Shown: positions 40,486 to 49,843 of the stretch, in pieces
Layout: the number at the start of each line of letters is the position of its first letter
Numbering within the stretch: position 1 is the stretch's first letter
Source of the DNA: Thiothrix winogradskyi
GTDB taxonomy: Bacteria > Pseudomonadota > Gammaproteobacteria > Thiotrichales > Thiotrichaceae
NCBI RefSeq assembly: GCF_021650935.1
Contig: NZ_CP091244.1
Location: 310,001-374,000 of the forward strand
Direction: 5' to 3'
DNA: 64,000 nt
Notes under the pieces: model-generated
Told to the model about the DNA's origin: nothing
Database searches by the model: none
What the model saw: the letters and a program-made list of their open reading frames with translations, nothing else
Program-made: the position numbers and the translations under genes

Positions 40486-42692
40486 ATACCCAATCCCCCA
40501 TTCTCGCCCCCCTAAACCCGCAGCAACAACTCGCCGTTGCCGCGCCGCCCAAATCCGTCCTCGTCCTTGCAGGCGCAGGCAGCGGTAAAACCCGCGTGCT
40601 AGTCCACCGCATTGCCTGGTTAATCGAAGTCGAAAACGTCTCACCATTAAGCATCCTTGCCGTGACCTTCACCAACAAAGCGGCGGCAGAAATGCGCGGG
40701 CGCATCCAAGACCTGCTGCAACTGCCCAGCGGCGGCATGTGGGTCGGCACTTTCCACGGCATTTCACACCGTTTGCTCCGCCTGCACTGGCAGCAAGCGA
40801 AATTGCCGCAAACCTTCCAAATTCTCGATTCCGAAGACCAAATTCGCATGGTCAAGCGCATCCTCAAATCGTTGGAACTCGACGAAACCCGTTTCCCGCC
40901 GCGTCAGGTCGCCGGTTTTATCAATGCGCGTAAGGACGAAGGTTCGCGCCCGCACCACATTGAAGACAAAGGCGATTTCAACCAGCGGCAAATGGTGCAA
41001 ATTTACAGCGTGTACGAACAAACCTGTCAGCGTAACGGCGTGGTCGATTTCGCCGAACTATTGCTGCGCTCGCTGGAATTGCTGCGCGATAACCCCGATT
41101 TGCAACAACATTACCGTAACCGTTTCCGCCACATTTTGGTGGACGAATTCCAAGACACCAACGCGCTGCAATACGCTTGGTTGCGCCTGTTGGCGGGGGA
41201 TAAAAATCCAGTATTTGCAGTGGGCGATGACGACCAGTCGATTTACGGTTGGCGCGGCGCGAAGATCGAAAACATCCGCAATTTCACCAAACACTTCCCC
41301 GATTGCGAAACCGTGCGGCTGGAACAAAACTACCGCTCCACCGCGAATATCCTCAAAGCCGCCAATGCATTGATTGATAATAACAAAGGACGTTTGGGCA
41401 AAAACTTGTGGACGGATGGTAAGGACGGCGAACGCCTGCACCTCTACGCCGCCTTCAACGAAATCGACGAAGCGCGGTTTGTTGCCGGACGCATCCAAAA
41501 ATGGGTGGATCAGGGCGGAATGCGCCGCGACGTTGCTATTTTGTACCGTTCCAACGCGCAATCGCGGGTATTTGAAAGCACGTTCAACGAAAACCGCATT
41601 CCCTACCGCGTCTACGGCGGCTTACGCTTCTTTGAACGCGCCGAAATCAAGGACGCGCTGGCGTATTTACGCCTCACCGTCAACCACCAAGACGATGCCT
41701 CGTTTGAACGTATCGTCAATCACCCACCACGCGGCATTGGCGAACGCACCGTCGACATCCTGCGCAGCCACGCCCGCGCCACCAACCTGTCCTTGTGGGA
41801 AGCCGCCGCGCAAGCCGCTGACATTGGCGACTTCACCCCGCGTGCCAGCAATGGCGTACTCGGTTTCGTGCAACTGATCAAACGCATGGCAAGCGACATT
41901 CACAGCCTGCCCTTGCGCGAACAAGTCGAAATCGTCATCGACCTTGCCGGACTCAAACCGCATTTCCTCGCCAAAGAAAAAGGCGAAGCGGGGCAAGGGC
42001 GCGTCGACAACCTCAACGAATTAGTTACCGCCGCACAGGGTTACACCTACGTGCAATCCGAAGAAACCCCGGATATGAGCGAACTTTCCGCCTTCCTCTC
42101 CCACGCAGCGTTGGAAGCGGGTGAAGGTCAGGGCGAAGCCGGTGAAGATTGCGTGCAAATGATGACGCTGCACTCTGCCAAAGGGCTGGAATTTCCGCTG
42201 GTATTTTTGTGCGGCTTGGAAGAAGGCTTGTTCCCGCATCAAATGTCCGCCGATGACCCAGCACGGTTGGAAGAAGAACGCCGCCTGTGCTACGTCGGCA
42301 TTACCCGTGCGGAAAAAGAGCTGGTGATGAGTTACGCCGAACAGCGCATGTTGCACGGGCGTACCCAATTCAACCCGCCGTCACGTTTCCTGCGCGAATT
42401 ACCGCCGGAATTGGTGGAAGAAGTGCGCCCGAAAGTGAAAACCTATTCCACCGGCTTTGGCGGCAATAACCAATTCCGCGCCCCTGCCAATGCCCCCAAA
42501 CCCGTGACGCGCACCACCAATTTCAATGAAACCGGCTATCGCGTCGGGCAGCGGGTGCGTCATGCCAAGTTTGGCGATGGCGTGATCACCGATTCCGAAG
42601 GCGCGGGCGCACATTCGCGGGTGCAAGTGAATTTCAAAGCGGTGGGCGTCAAATGGCTGGTGTTGGGTTACGCCAATTTGGAAAAAATATGA
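40482..42692 (+). CDS. uvrD: DNA helicase II
   Basis: 736 residues. SF1A motifs: Walker A VLAGAGSGKTRVLVHRI, Ia AVTFTNKAAAEMRGRI, II HILVDEFQDTNALQY, III VGDDDQSIYGWRGA, IV LEQNYRS, V MTLHSAKGLEFPLVFLCGLEEGLFPH, VI LCYVGITRAEKEL, and a C-terminal Tudor-like VGQRVRHAKFGDGVI that binds RNA polymerase in UvrD/PcrA. Acts in nucleotide excision and mismatch repair. Start overlaps the toxin stop (ATGA), so it may be co-transcribed from the autoregulated toxin-antitoxin promoter. Confidence 0.95.
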   Translation: MNTQSPILAPLNPQQQLAVAAPPKSVLVLAGAGSGKTRVLVHRIAWLIEVENVSPLSILAVTFTNKAAAEMRGRIQDLLQLPSGGMWVGTFHGISHRLLRLHWQQAKLPQTFQILDSEDQIRMVKRILKSLELDETRFPPRQVAGFINARKDEGSRPHHIEDKGDFNQRQMVQIYSVYEQTCQRNGVVDFAELLLRSLELLRDNPDLQQHYRNRFRHILVDEFQDTNALQYAWLRLLAGDKNPVFAVGDDDQSIYGWRGAKIENIRNFTKHFPDCETVRLEQNYRSTANILKAANALIDNNKGRLGKNLWTDGKDGERLHLYAAFNEIDEARFVAGRIQKWVDQGGMRRDVAILYRSNAQSRVFESTFNENRIPYRVYGGLRFFERAEIKDALAYLRLTVNHQDDASFERIVNHPPRGIGERTVDILRSHARATNLSLWEAAAQAADIGDFTPRASNGVLGFVQLIKRMASDIHSLPLREQVEIVIDLAGLKPHFLAKEKGEAGQGRVDNLNELVTAAQGYTYVQSEETPDMSELSAFLSHAALEAGEGQGEAGEDCVQMMTLHSAKGLEFPLVFLCGLEEGLFPHQMSADDPARLEEERRLCYVGITRAEKELVMSYAEQRMLHGRTQFNPPSRFLRELPPELVEEVRPKVKTYSTGFGGNNQFRAPANAPKPVTRTTNFNETGYRVGQRVRHAKFGDGVITDSEGAGAHSRVQVNFKAVGVKWLVLGYANLEKI

Positions 42693-42696
42693 TGCA

Positions 42697-43335
42697 TTAC
42701 GCCTGAGTAGTCGGTTGCATCATCAATAAGGCATTCAGGGCAGCGGCGGCTAACACCCCGCCGCCGCGAGTGCCGTCCACCACAATGCATTCCACGCCCA
42801 ATTCCTGATGCTGCCTCCATAACAGTTTCTTAGCTTCGGGGGCATTCACAAAGCCACGCGGGCAAGCAATCACCAAAGCGGGCGGACGTACACCCTCTTG
42901 TAATATTTCGATTAGGTGCAGCAATGCCGTTGCCGATTGTCCTATCAACACAATCCCACCCGACATATACGGTTTCCAGCAATCCACCGCCGTCATTGCA
43001 CGGGTTTGCTTAGTAGTTTTCGCCTGAGAAATTACCGAAGCTCGCCCCATAAACCCCAGTGGTTCTTGATACAATAACGATTCTTTCAGCGCATGTTTCA
43101 CCAGTTCAGCATCGTATAACAGGTTATTGCGTTGCTTAATCACCTTGCGGGCAACGCTTAAAGCATTTTCACTAAAACGAATGTACTTGACCAGATCAGG
43201 GTCGCCATACGCCAACACCATTTGGATAACCACGGGTTGTTGCTCTGGTGTAAACGCACTCAAATCAACCTGCTCCCGCAAACGGGCGTAATTCTGTTCG
43301 TGGATGCGCTCCGGGTCGCGTAAATATTCGATCAT
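42697..43335 (-). CDS. cobH: Precorrin-8X methylmutase
   Basis: 212 residues. Family features: RVIRMVLA-like VVIQMVLAYGDPDLVKYIRFS, KVIKQRNNLLYDAELVKHAL, DCWKPYMSGGIVLIGQSATALLHLIEIL, ALVIACPRGFVNAPEAK and TRGGGVLAAAALNALL. Isomerises precorrin-8X to hydrogenobyrinate in cobalamin synthesis. It stands alone here; no other cob/cbi gene is in the window. Overlaps the upstream lipoprotein gene by 4 bases and ends 4 bases from uvrD. Confidence 0.93.
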   Translation of the reverse strand: MIEYLRDPERIHEQNYARLREQVDLSAFTPEQQPVVIQMVLAYGDPDLVKYIRFSENALSVARKVIKQRNNLLYDAELVKHALKESLLYQEPLGFMGRASVISQAKTTKQTRAMTAVDCWKPYMSGGIVLIGQSATALLHLIEILQEGVRPPALVIACPRGFVNAPEAKKLLWRQHQELGVECIVVDGTRGGGVLAAAALNALLMMQPTTQA

Positions 43336-44162
43336 CGCGCCAACGCTGCCAGCAAACTGCCATCCGGTATCAGCGCATTGATCTCATCATACGCAACGGT
43401 AAACTCTGTCGGTCCCATTGCATACGGGGCGACTTCATACGGGTTAAAGTTAAACACCAAACCATTGCCCGACACCCCCACATTGGTATTGACCTTAAAG
43501 ATACCGTTAGCAAACCAGAAACCGGCTTCTTCCAAACTTATCTTGGCATCCAGCCCGCGCTCCTGACGGAAAGCCTGTTCACCTGCCACATTCAGACGCT
43601 CCTCATAGCCTGCCACCAGCAAATCATTGAGCGTCAATTGCTTACCAGTGTTCACATCAAACACCGCGTAACGTTGCCCGCTAAAAGGATGCGCCCCCCC
43701 GGTATAACCCGATTCATGGATCTTCAAGGTAGCCAGATGTTCGGAGGCAAAACTCACCTCCACCTCGCGCACCATTTCCCACAAACCTGCCGCTTCCGGC
43801 ACGTCGTTGTAATCCGCCACAAACATGCTGGCAAGTTCGTCCGGGGTTGCGGGTGGCTTGCCTTCAGCATCACTGTATTCCAGCAATTGCTCTTGGATAT
43901 ACTGGTTAATTACCGCAGCCGCAGCGGGTGTGCCAGCCGCCACAATCTTGGGGTAAATCAGACGCAAACTGGCACAGCGCATATTTTCAGGGGTTGTACC
44001 CGCTACATCAGGGCATTGAGGCCCGCCTAACCGCTCAAACGTCACGGTTTCCAGTGTTAATGGCCCGCTGATACTGCTTCCACCGAGGCTCGGCAGTTCC
44101 AATTTACAGCCCGTTATCAACAACAGGCTGGCAACTAACAGCATTGATTTTGCTAACATCAT
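43332..44162 (-). CDS. DUF3298/DUF4163 lipoprotein
   Basis: 276 residues with signal and lipobox LLLITGC. The C-terminal part HESGYTGGAHPFSGQRYAVFDVNTGKQLTLNDLL and GLVFNFNPYEVAPYAMGPTEFTVAYDEI is the RsiV-like DUF3298 signature (GGAHP, F.PYeiaPya.G). Probably periplasmic; RsiV relatives bind lysozyme, but no sigma factor lies nearby. ATGA overlap with cobH. Confidence 0.85.
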   Translation of the reverse strand: MMLAKSMLLVASLLLITGCKLELPSLGGSSISGPLTLETVTFERLGGPQCPDVAGTTPENMRCASLRLIYPKIVAAGTPAAAAVINQYIQEQLLEYSDAEGKPPATPDELASMFVADYNDVPEAAGLWEMVREVEVSFASEHLATLKIHESGYTGGAHPFSGQRYAVFDVNTGKQLTLNDLLVAGYEERLNVAGEQAFRQERGLDAKISLEEAGFWFANGIFKVNTNVGVSGNGLVFNFNPYEVAPYAMGPTEFTVAYDEINALIPDGSLLAALAR

Positions 44163-44168
44163 GTATCC

Positions 44169-44633
44169 TTACCACAACCAACGGCGCACTTGCGCTTTAT
44201 AGTCACGATACGCGCCGCCAAAGGTTTGTTCCAGAATTTTTTCCTCAGGAATAATTTGCTCCACCGTCAATACCCACACGAATAGCGGCAACAGCAAAAA
44301 CGGCGCAAGACTGCCCAACCAAATACCCCAGCCGGTTAAAATCACCAACATACCCACGTACATCGGGTTACGGGTGTAACGGTAAGGTCCGGTAGTGACC
44401 AAGGCTTGGGTACGTTCGGGGTGAATGGGGTTAAACGTGGTATGTGCACGAAAAAACAAACCCAACGACCAAAAGTCCACCAACAATGCCACCGCAATCA
44501 GTAACAAACCCACCTGATTCCAAGGCGCAGCAAGCAGATGCACCAGCGGCAACCACGCATTGACGAGCCACATCAAGCCCGCAAACGCCAACAAGTAAAC
44601 CGGCGGGGGGATTTTCAGTTGCAGGAAATTCAT
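44169..44633 (-). CDS. Isoprenylcysteine methyltransferase-family membrane protein
   Basis: 154 residues, four membrane helices; PERTQALVTTGPYRYTRNPMYVG and a C-terminal E(Q)IIPEEKILEQTFGGAYRDYKAQVRRWL are typical of the ICMT/phospholipid methyltransferase group (SAM-binding RxPxY motif, EE..L...FG..Y..Y...V.RW). Substrate unknown in bacteria. Overlaps pdxH by 4 bases. Confidence 0.88.
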   Translation of the reverse strand: MNFLQLKIPPPVYLLAFAGLMWLVNAWLPLVHLLAAPWNQVGLLLIAVALLVDFWSLGLFFRAHTTFNPIHPERTQALVTTGPYRYTRNPMYVGMLVILTGWGIWLGSLAPFLLLPLFVWVLTVEQIIPEEKILEQTFGGAYRDYKAQVRRWLW

Positions 44634-45265
44634 GGTGCTAACCTCGCAATTTCCCAGCCATCCGCCTGACGTCGGTATTCAAAACGATCATGCAAACGGC
44701 TAGGGCGACCTTGCCAGAATTCAATGGTATCCGGCACGATGCGGTAGCCACCCCAAAAATCCGGCAGCGGAATATCGCCTGCACTGAATTTACGCTTCAT
44801 TTCATCCAGCTTGATTTCTAGCAAAGTGCGCGAGGTAATCACCGAACTTTGCGCGGAAACCCATGCACCCAACTGGCTACCACGCGGGCGCGTCACGAAA
44901 TAACGCAAAGATTCTAAGGTAGGGATTTTTTCGGCACGTCCGGTAATTTCCACCTGACGCTCCAACTCTTTCCAGAACAGCAATAACGCCACTTGCGGAT
45001 TTTCCGTGATTTGTTGGGCTTTTTGGCTGTGGTAATTGGTGAAAAATACAAAGCCATTGGCATCGAAAGATTTCAGCAATACCGTGCGCAGCGTGGGTTT
45101 TCCCGTCGCGGATGCGGTCGCAATCTGCATAGCGGTGGGTTCGATCACTTCGCCGTCTATCGCCTGCTTGAGCCACAGACTGAACTGTTGGTAAGGATCG
45201 GGGTCTAGTGTTTGACGGCTTAAGCCTGCTTTGGTGTATTCGTGACGTAATGATGAAATATCCAT
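44630..45265 (-). CDS. pdxH: Pyridoxamine 5'-phosphate oxidase
   Basis: 211 residues from ATG 45265: MDISSLRHEYTKAGL, ATASATGKPTLRTVLLKSFDANGFVFFTNYHSQKA, RPRGSQLGAWVSAQSSVI, PDFWGGYRIVPDTIEFWQGRPSRLHDRFEY. FMN-dependent oxidation of PNP/PMP to pyridoxal phosphate. The family start supports 45265 over an ATG 99 bases upstream. Confidence 0.96.
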   Translation of the reverse strand: MDISSLRHEYTKAGLSRQTLDPDPYQQFSLWLKQAIDGEVIEPTAMQIATASATGKPTLRTVLLKSFDANGFVFFTNYHSQKAQQITENPQVALLLFWKELERQVEITGRAEKIPTLESLRYFVTRPRGSQLGAWVSAQSSVITSRTLLEIKLDEMKRKFSAGDIPLPDFWGGYRIVPDTIEFWQGRPSRLHDRFEYRRQADGWEIARLAP

Positions 45266-45328
45266 GCTCTCACTCCCAATAATTATTGTGTGGCTGGCGC
45301 GGATTCTACCTGAATTGACACCCAACAT

Positions 45329-45361
45329 AAAAAAGCCAGACCCTAAAATAGTGGGTCTGGC
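45329..45361 (-). terminator. Terminator of the small lipoprotein gene
   Basis: 9-bp stem GCCAGACCC/GGGTCTGGC (45335-45343, 45353-45361) with six A on its left, giving a U-run on the minus strand. It separates the lipoprotein gene from pdxH. Confidence 0.8.
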
Positions 45362-45456
45362 CAAAAAGACACAAAGGAAGGGCTAAGACCTTTGCGTCAA
45401 AGTGGAGTCCGCGTTGGACTCCAGGGGCTAACAAATAGGGTTTATAGCATACAATA

Positions 45457-45753
45457 TTATTGGAGTGAGTAATATTGCGAGATAAATTTTGTTTCTTGCT
45501 CCAAAATAGGGCGCGAAACATGCAACAGAGACGCCGAGATGGTATCTAATGGGTTACTTAATGCCGGACGATACGGCATGACAGCACTCATAAACGGGCT
45601 AGCAGGGGCAGCGGCTGGTACTGGCATTCCGTAAGCACCATAGGCACGTTGTTCCCACATACTGTATAAATTATTCTCTTTTACGGTCGTGCAGCCGGGC
45701 AATACAGCCGCTGCTAACAGCGTCCACAACACACTGGCTATTCTTGTTTTCAT
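45457..45753 (-). CDS. Small hypothetical lipoprotein
   Basis: 98 residues with a signal peptide and lipobox (LLAAAVLPGC, Cys near 21). The mature part is Pro/Ala/Tyr-rich then helical (LHVSRPILEQETKFISQYY). No family recognised. Isolated gene with its own terminator. Confidence 0.7.
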   Translation of the reverse strand: MKTRIASVLWTLLAAAVLPGCTTVKENNLYSMWEQRAYGAYGMPVPAAAPASPFMSAVMPYRPALSNPLDTISASLLHVSRPILEQETKFISQYYSLQ

Positions 45754-45861
45754 CGCGTTGTTTTAGGGTTTGGGTTTGTGATGTGGCTATCATGCCCAAA
45801 ATCAGCAGGCGTGTATATTTCTTATTGATGAATGGATTAAATTTATAGATGATTGGCAAGA

Positions 45862-46911
45862 CTAAGCGCTAAGCCACTGTTTTTGTTGATCAATCGCCCA
45901 CTGAATATGCTCTTTAACCAACACACTGTCTAATGCCTCATATTTGTGCCGCAACAGGTTCAGTGCACTCAAACTCGGCGGCGCATTCCCCAGTGCCACC
46001 GCAATATTGCGTAACCAACGCTCGTAACCAATCCTGCGAATCGGCGAACCCTCCAACCTGCGCATAAACTCGGTTTCGCTCCATTGGAACAACTCACTCA
46101 AACGTGCGCTATCCAGACCATTACGCACGGCAAAATCCGCTTCTGGCGACGTTTGCGCGAACCGATTCCAAGGGCAAATAAGCTGACAATCATCACAGCC
46201 ATAAATACGGTTGCCCATGAGCGGGCGCAATGCCGAAGGAATACTGCCTTGGTATTCAATCGTGAGGTAGGAAATGCAACGTCGCGCATCCAACACATAG
46301 GGCGCGAGAATCGCTTGCGTGGGGCAAACGTCAATACACGCCGTGCATTGCCCGCAATGTTCAGTGACGCTGCCCGTCTCTTCCAAGGGTAAATCGGTGT
46401 AAATCTCACCCAGAAAAAACCACGAACCCGCGTCACGACTAAGAATATTGGTGTGTTTGCCCATCCACCCCAGCCCTGCTTTCACGGCAATGGGCTTTTC
46501 CAATACCGGAGCGCTATCGGTGAACACACGGTAGCCAAATGCACCAATCTCAGCCTGTAAGCGCTGTGCAAACTTTTCCAGCCGCTGCCTGATCACCTTG
46601 TGGTAATCACGCCCCAGTGCATAGCGCGAAATGTACGCACGTTCGGGGTGATTCAATACCATCACCGCATCGGTGCTATCCGGCGGCAAATAGTCCATGC
46701 GCACGCTGATCACGCTTAATGTGCCGGAAACCAGTTCGTCAGGGCGGCTGCGCTTCGTGCCGTGGTGCGCCATCCACGCCATGTCGCCCTGATAGCCTTG
46801 CGCCAGCCAATCCAGCAAGCGTTGCTCGGCAAGCGACAAGTCGATATTGCTGACACCGACGGCATTGAAGCCGAGTGCTTCTCCGATGGCTTGAAGCTGC
46901 GCAATCTGCAT
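45862..46911 (-). CDS. queG: Epoxyqueuosine reductase
   Basis: 349 residues. Cobalamin-binding N-terminal region (RVFTDSAPVLEKPIAVKAGLGWMGKHTNIL), two [4Fe-4S] motifs (CGQCTACIDVCPTQAI and CDDCQLICPWN), and a HEAT-like C-terminus (RNIAVALGNAP). Last step of queuosine synthesis in tRNA. It requires cobalamin, matching the presence of cobH nearby. Divergent from hisA. Confidence 0.95.
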   Translation of the reverse strand: MQIAQLQAIGEALGFNAVGVSNIDLSLAEQRLLDWLAQGYQGDMAWMAHHGTKRSRPDELVSGTLSVISVRMDYLPPDSTDAVMVLNHPERAYISRYALGRDYHKVIRQRLEKFAQRLQAEIGAFGYRVFTDSAPVLEKPIAVKAGLGWMGKHTNILSRDAGSWFFLGEIYTDLPLEETGSVTEHCGQCTACIDVCPTQAILAPYVLDARRCISYLTIEYQGSIPSALRPLMGNRIYGCDDCQLICPWNRFAQTSPEADFAVRNGLDSARLSELFQWSETEFMRRLEGSPIRRIGYERWLRNIAVALGNAPPSLSALNLLRHKYEALDSVLVKEHIQWAIDQQKQWLSA

Positions 46912-46999
46912 GTAGCTGCGTCCTGTTCTCGTGGTTCAAGGTTGTGACTTGCACACCCATTTTGCGGTAGCATACAGCAACCCAACCAAGGATGTGACT

Positions 47000-47740
47000 A
47001 TGCTACTGATTCCCGCAATTGATTTGAAAGACGGCCAATGCGTGCGCCTGCGCCAAGGCCGTATGGATGACACCACTGTGTTTGCCAGCAACCCCGTCGA
47101 TGTTGCCCAACGTTGGGTGGATGCGGGCGCACGCCGTCTGCATTTGGTCGATTTAAACGGTGCATTTGCAGGCAAGCCGGTGAATGGCGACGTGGTGCGT
47201 GCAGTCGCAGCACGTTTCCCGAATGTGCCGGTGCAAATCGGCGGCGGCATTCGCGATGCAGCCACCGTAGCGGCGTATCTGGAAGCGGGCGTGCAATATT
47301 GCATTATCGGCACAAAAGCGGTGCAAGAACCGCAATTTGTTATCGACCTGTGCCAGCAATTTCCCGGTCACATTATCGTCGGGATTGATGCCAAAAACGG
47401 CATGGTCGCCACCGATGGCTGGGCAGAAGTGTCTTCCGTTTCCGCGATTGAGCTTGCCAAGCAATTTGAGCAAGCCGGTGTCAGCGCGATTGTTTACACC
47501 GACATTGCCCGCGATGGCATGATGAAAGGCGTGAACGTGGAAGAAACCGCGAAACTTGCCGCCAGTATTAATATTCCCGTCGTCGCCTCCGGCGGCGTGA
47601 CCAATATGGACGACATTAAAGCCCTGTGCGCGGTGGAAGACCAAGGCATTATGGGTGCAATCCTCGGTCGGTCGATCTACGAAGGCACGATTGATCTGGC
47701 AGCAGCGCAACAATACGTCGATTCCAACGGAAACATCTGA
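47000..47740 (+). CDS. hisA: ProFAR isomerase (HisA)
   Basis: 246 residues: MLLIPAIDLKDGQCVRLRQG, HLVDLNGAFAGKPVN, QIGGGIRDAATVAAYLEAG, DIARDGMMKGVN, PVVASGGVTNMDDIKAL. (Beta-alpha)8 barrel with catalytic Asp8 and the DxxRDG loop Asp. ATG 47000 has AAGGA upstream. Its stop shares bases with the next start (TGATG). Histidine biosynthesis step 4. Confidence 0.96.
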   Translation: MLLIPAIDLKDGQCVRLRQGRMDDTTVFASNPVDVAQRWVDAGARRLHLVDLNGAFAGKPVNGDVVRAVAARFPNVPVQIGGGIRDAATVAAYLEAGVQYCIIGTKAVQEPQFVIDLCQQFPGHIIVGIDAKNGMVATDGWAEVSSVSAIELAKQFEQAGVSAIVYTDIARDGMMKGVNVEETAKLAASINIPVVASGGVTNMDDIKALCAVEDQGIMGAILGRSIYEGTIDLAAAQQYVDSNGNI

Positions 47741-48612
47741 TGTCGCAAGAACGGGGATTCAGTGACTACCAAAATGAAGCGGCGACGTGGATTACGCTGG
47801 CAACGGGCGACTACTATCCAAACATTTTGAATGATGCTTGCCGCTTGTATGAACCTGTGCTGGTTGAATTTGGTCAATTATTGCAACGCGCCCATTCTTC
47901 AGAATTTCTGTTTAAATCCATTGCCGCAACGCCTAATCAATGGATGCGTATTCAACTTTGCCGTGTTTTCAAAAAATATGTCAGCCCACAAACCCCTGTT
48001 GAAATGCTCAAGGTTAAAAACAAAGCCACTCACATCTGTGAACAGTTTGGATCAGGCTTTCGCCACATTGCCGAAGTCCAGCAACATTTTAATCAACGCC
48101 CTATGCCTGATGAAACGTTATGTGCCTTGCTATGGGAATACAAAGACCGAGGCAAAAAAGGTTACGACCTCACTGAGCGGGCATTCGATTTACTGCGTAG
48201 CCAACACCCCGATTGCACCTTGATTGGCCCGGAACGTGCTGGCAAAGACGTGTTGCTAGGCAGCATTTTTGATGATTATCCCAAACCGGATCGCCCGGTG
48301 GATTTTATCATTAGTGAAGGGCAGCGCATTCTCGCGATTGGTTTGGCACGTTATGATTCTGATCGAGGGGGCGCACAAGAAGACGACCGCACCGGGCAGT
48401 ACCGTGAAGTGGCACAAGAAATTATCAGCTACGCTGATGCTCATGGTATGTCACATATCAAAATCGTGTACGTCAACGATGGCCCCGGATTAGTGCTAGG
48501 CTCCATGTGGCGCGACTACGCTTATCTGGAAACCCGTTGGACGGGGCGGGTAAAAGTAGTCACTTTACGCATGATCCCTGAACGTATCACCGCTGCATGG
48601 TTGAGGAGCTGA
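47740..48612 (+). CDS. Putative type II restriction endonuclease
   Basis: 290 residues, no membrane segments. The C-terminal half (IGPERAGKDVLLGSIFDDYPKPDRPVDFIISEGQRILAIGLARYDSDRGGAQEDDRTGQYREVAQEI) has an acidic/hydrophobic/basic layout expected of a PD-(D/E)xK-like nuclease core, with conserved-looking Asp/Arg clusters. It is followed one base later by a DNA methyltransferase gene, the main support for the call. Translation is coupled to hisA through TGATG. Recognition site unknown. Confidence 0.6.
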   Translation: MSQERGFSDYQNEAATWITLATGDYYPNILNDACRLYEPVLVEFGQLLQRAHSSEFLFKSIAATPNQWMRIQLCRVFKKYVSPQTPVEMLKVKNKATHICEQFGSGFRHIAEVQQHFNQRPMPDETLCALLWEYKDRGKKGYDLTERAFDLLRSQHPDCTLIGPERAGKDVLLGSIFDDYPKPDRPVDFIISEGQRILAIGLARYDSDRGGAQEDDRTGQYREVAQEIISYADAHGMSHIKIVYVNDGPGLVLGSMWRDYAYLETRWTGRVKVVTLRMIPERITAAWLRS

Positions 48613-48613
48613 G

Positions 48614-49843
48614 ATGGCTGTTGGTATTCCGAAACGCTTGTACCCACTGCAACCACGCCAAACGGGTGAAAACTTACCCGGTGGCTTTCGCCTCGAATAC
48701 GCTGGAAAAAAACATCCCGTTGAGATTCTTGCGACACCCGCAGGCCATTATCAAACCAGCCGTGAGTATTGCAGGGGGAATAATCGCCTATTCCATGCTG
48801 ACAATTTAGGGGCATTGGCAGCATTGGCTCATGACCCCGCACTGGCGGGAAAAATCCGTTTAGTGTATATCGACCCACCCTTTGCCACGGATTCGGCATT
48901 TGAATCACGCCAACAACAACACGCTTACGATGACCATCTAACAGGCACTACTTTTGTGGAAGCATTGCGTGAACGCCTGATTCTCATTCATCGCTTATTG
49001 GCAGATGATGGCTCATTGTACTTACATTTGGACAGTCGTATGGTCTTCCATATGCGCTTGATTCTGGATGAAATATTTGGCGAACAACAGTTCCGCAACT
49101 GCATTACCCGCAAAAAATGTAACCCTAAAAACTACACACGCAAAACCTACGGCACAACCGCCGATTACATTCTGTTCTATACCAAAACCGACCAGTATGT
49201 ATGGAATCGTGCCTTAGAACCGTGGGATGAAGCCCGCATTCTCAAAGAATACCCGTGTAGCGATGAACAGGGACGGCGTTATAAAAAAGTCCCTGTTCAC
49301 GCACCCGGTGTGCGCAACGGTGAAACCGGCAAATTATGGCGCGGCATGTTGCCGCCGCCCGGCAAGCACTGGCAATACACGCCCGATAAACTGGATGAAA
49401 TGGATGCACGCGGTGAAATTTACTGGTCGCCAACAGGCAACCCACGCCGTAAAGTTTACTTAGAAAACAGTGCCGGTATCCCCGTGCAAGACATCTGGCT
49501 GGACATGAAAGATGCCCACAATCAGAATATCCAGATTACCGGTTATCCAACCGAAAAAAACCTTGCTATGCTGGAGCGGATTATTGAAGCATCCTCTAAC
49601 CCCGGTGACTGGGTGCTCGATTGTTATGCCGGTTCTGGTACAACACTCGCTGCCGCTGCCAGCCTGAACCGGCAATGGATTGGCATTGACCGTAGCGATG
49701 AAGCCATCAAAACCATCTTGCACCGCTTCGAGAATGGCACAAAACGCATGGGAGACTTTGTGAATACACCAGCCAAAACCAATACATTGCCGCTATTCAA
49801 TGCCAGCAATACCGACTTTACGCTTTTTGTGGAAAAGAAATAA
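48614..49843 (+). CDS. DNA methyltransferase (N6-adenine or N4-cytosine, beta class)
   Basis: 409 residues. Catalytic motif IV VYIDPPFATDSAF lies about residue 90, before the AdoMet-binding motif I VLDCYAGSGTTLAAA (about 335), the order of beta-class enzymes. Motif X-like GYPTEKNLAMLERII precedes motif I; the 120-300 stretch is the probable target-recognition region. ATG 48614 has GAGGAG upstream. Its stop overlaps the hisF start (TAATG). Partner of the preceding gene. Confidence 0.88.
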   Translation: MAVGIPKRLYPLQPRQTGENLPGGFRLEYAGKKHPVEILATPAGHYQTSREYCRGNNRLFHADNLGALAALAHDPALAGKIRLVYIDPPFATDSAFESRQQQHAYDDHLTGTTFVEALRERLILIHRLLADDGSLYLHLDSRMVFHMRLILDEIFGEQQFRNCITRKKCNPKNYTRKTYGTTADYILFYTKTDQYVWNRALEPWDEARILKEYPCSDEQGRRYKKVPVHAPGVRNGETGKLWRGMLPPPGKHWQYTPDKLDEMDARGEIYWSPTGNPRRKVYLENSAGIPVQDIWLDMKDAHNQNIQITGYPTEKNLAMLERIIEASSNPGDWVLDCYAGSGTTLAAAASLNRQWIGIDRSDEAIKTILHRFENGTKRMGDFVNTPAKTNTLPLFNASNTDFTLFVEKK

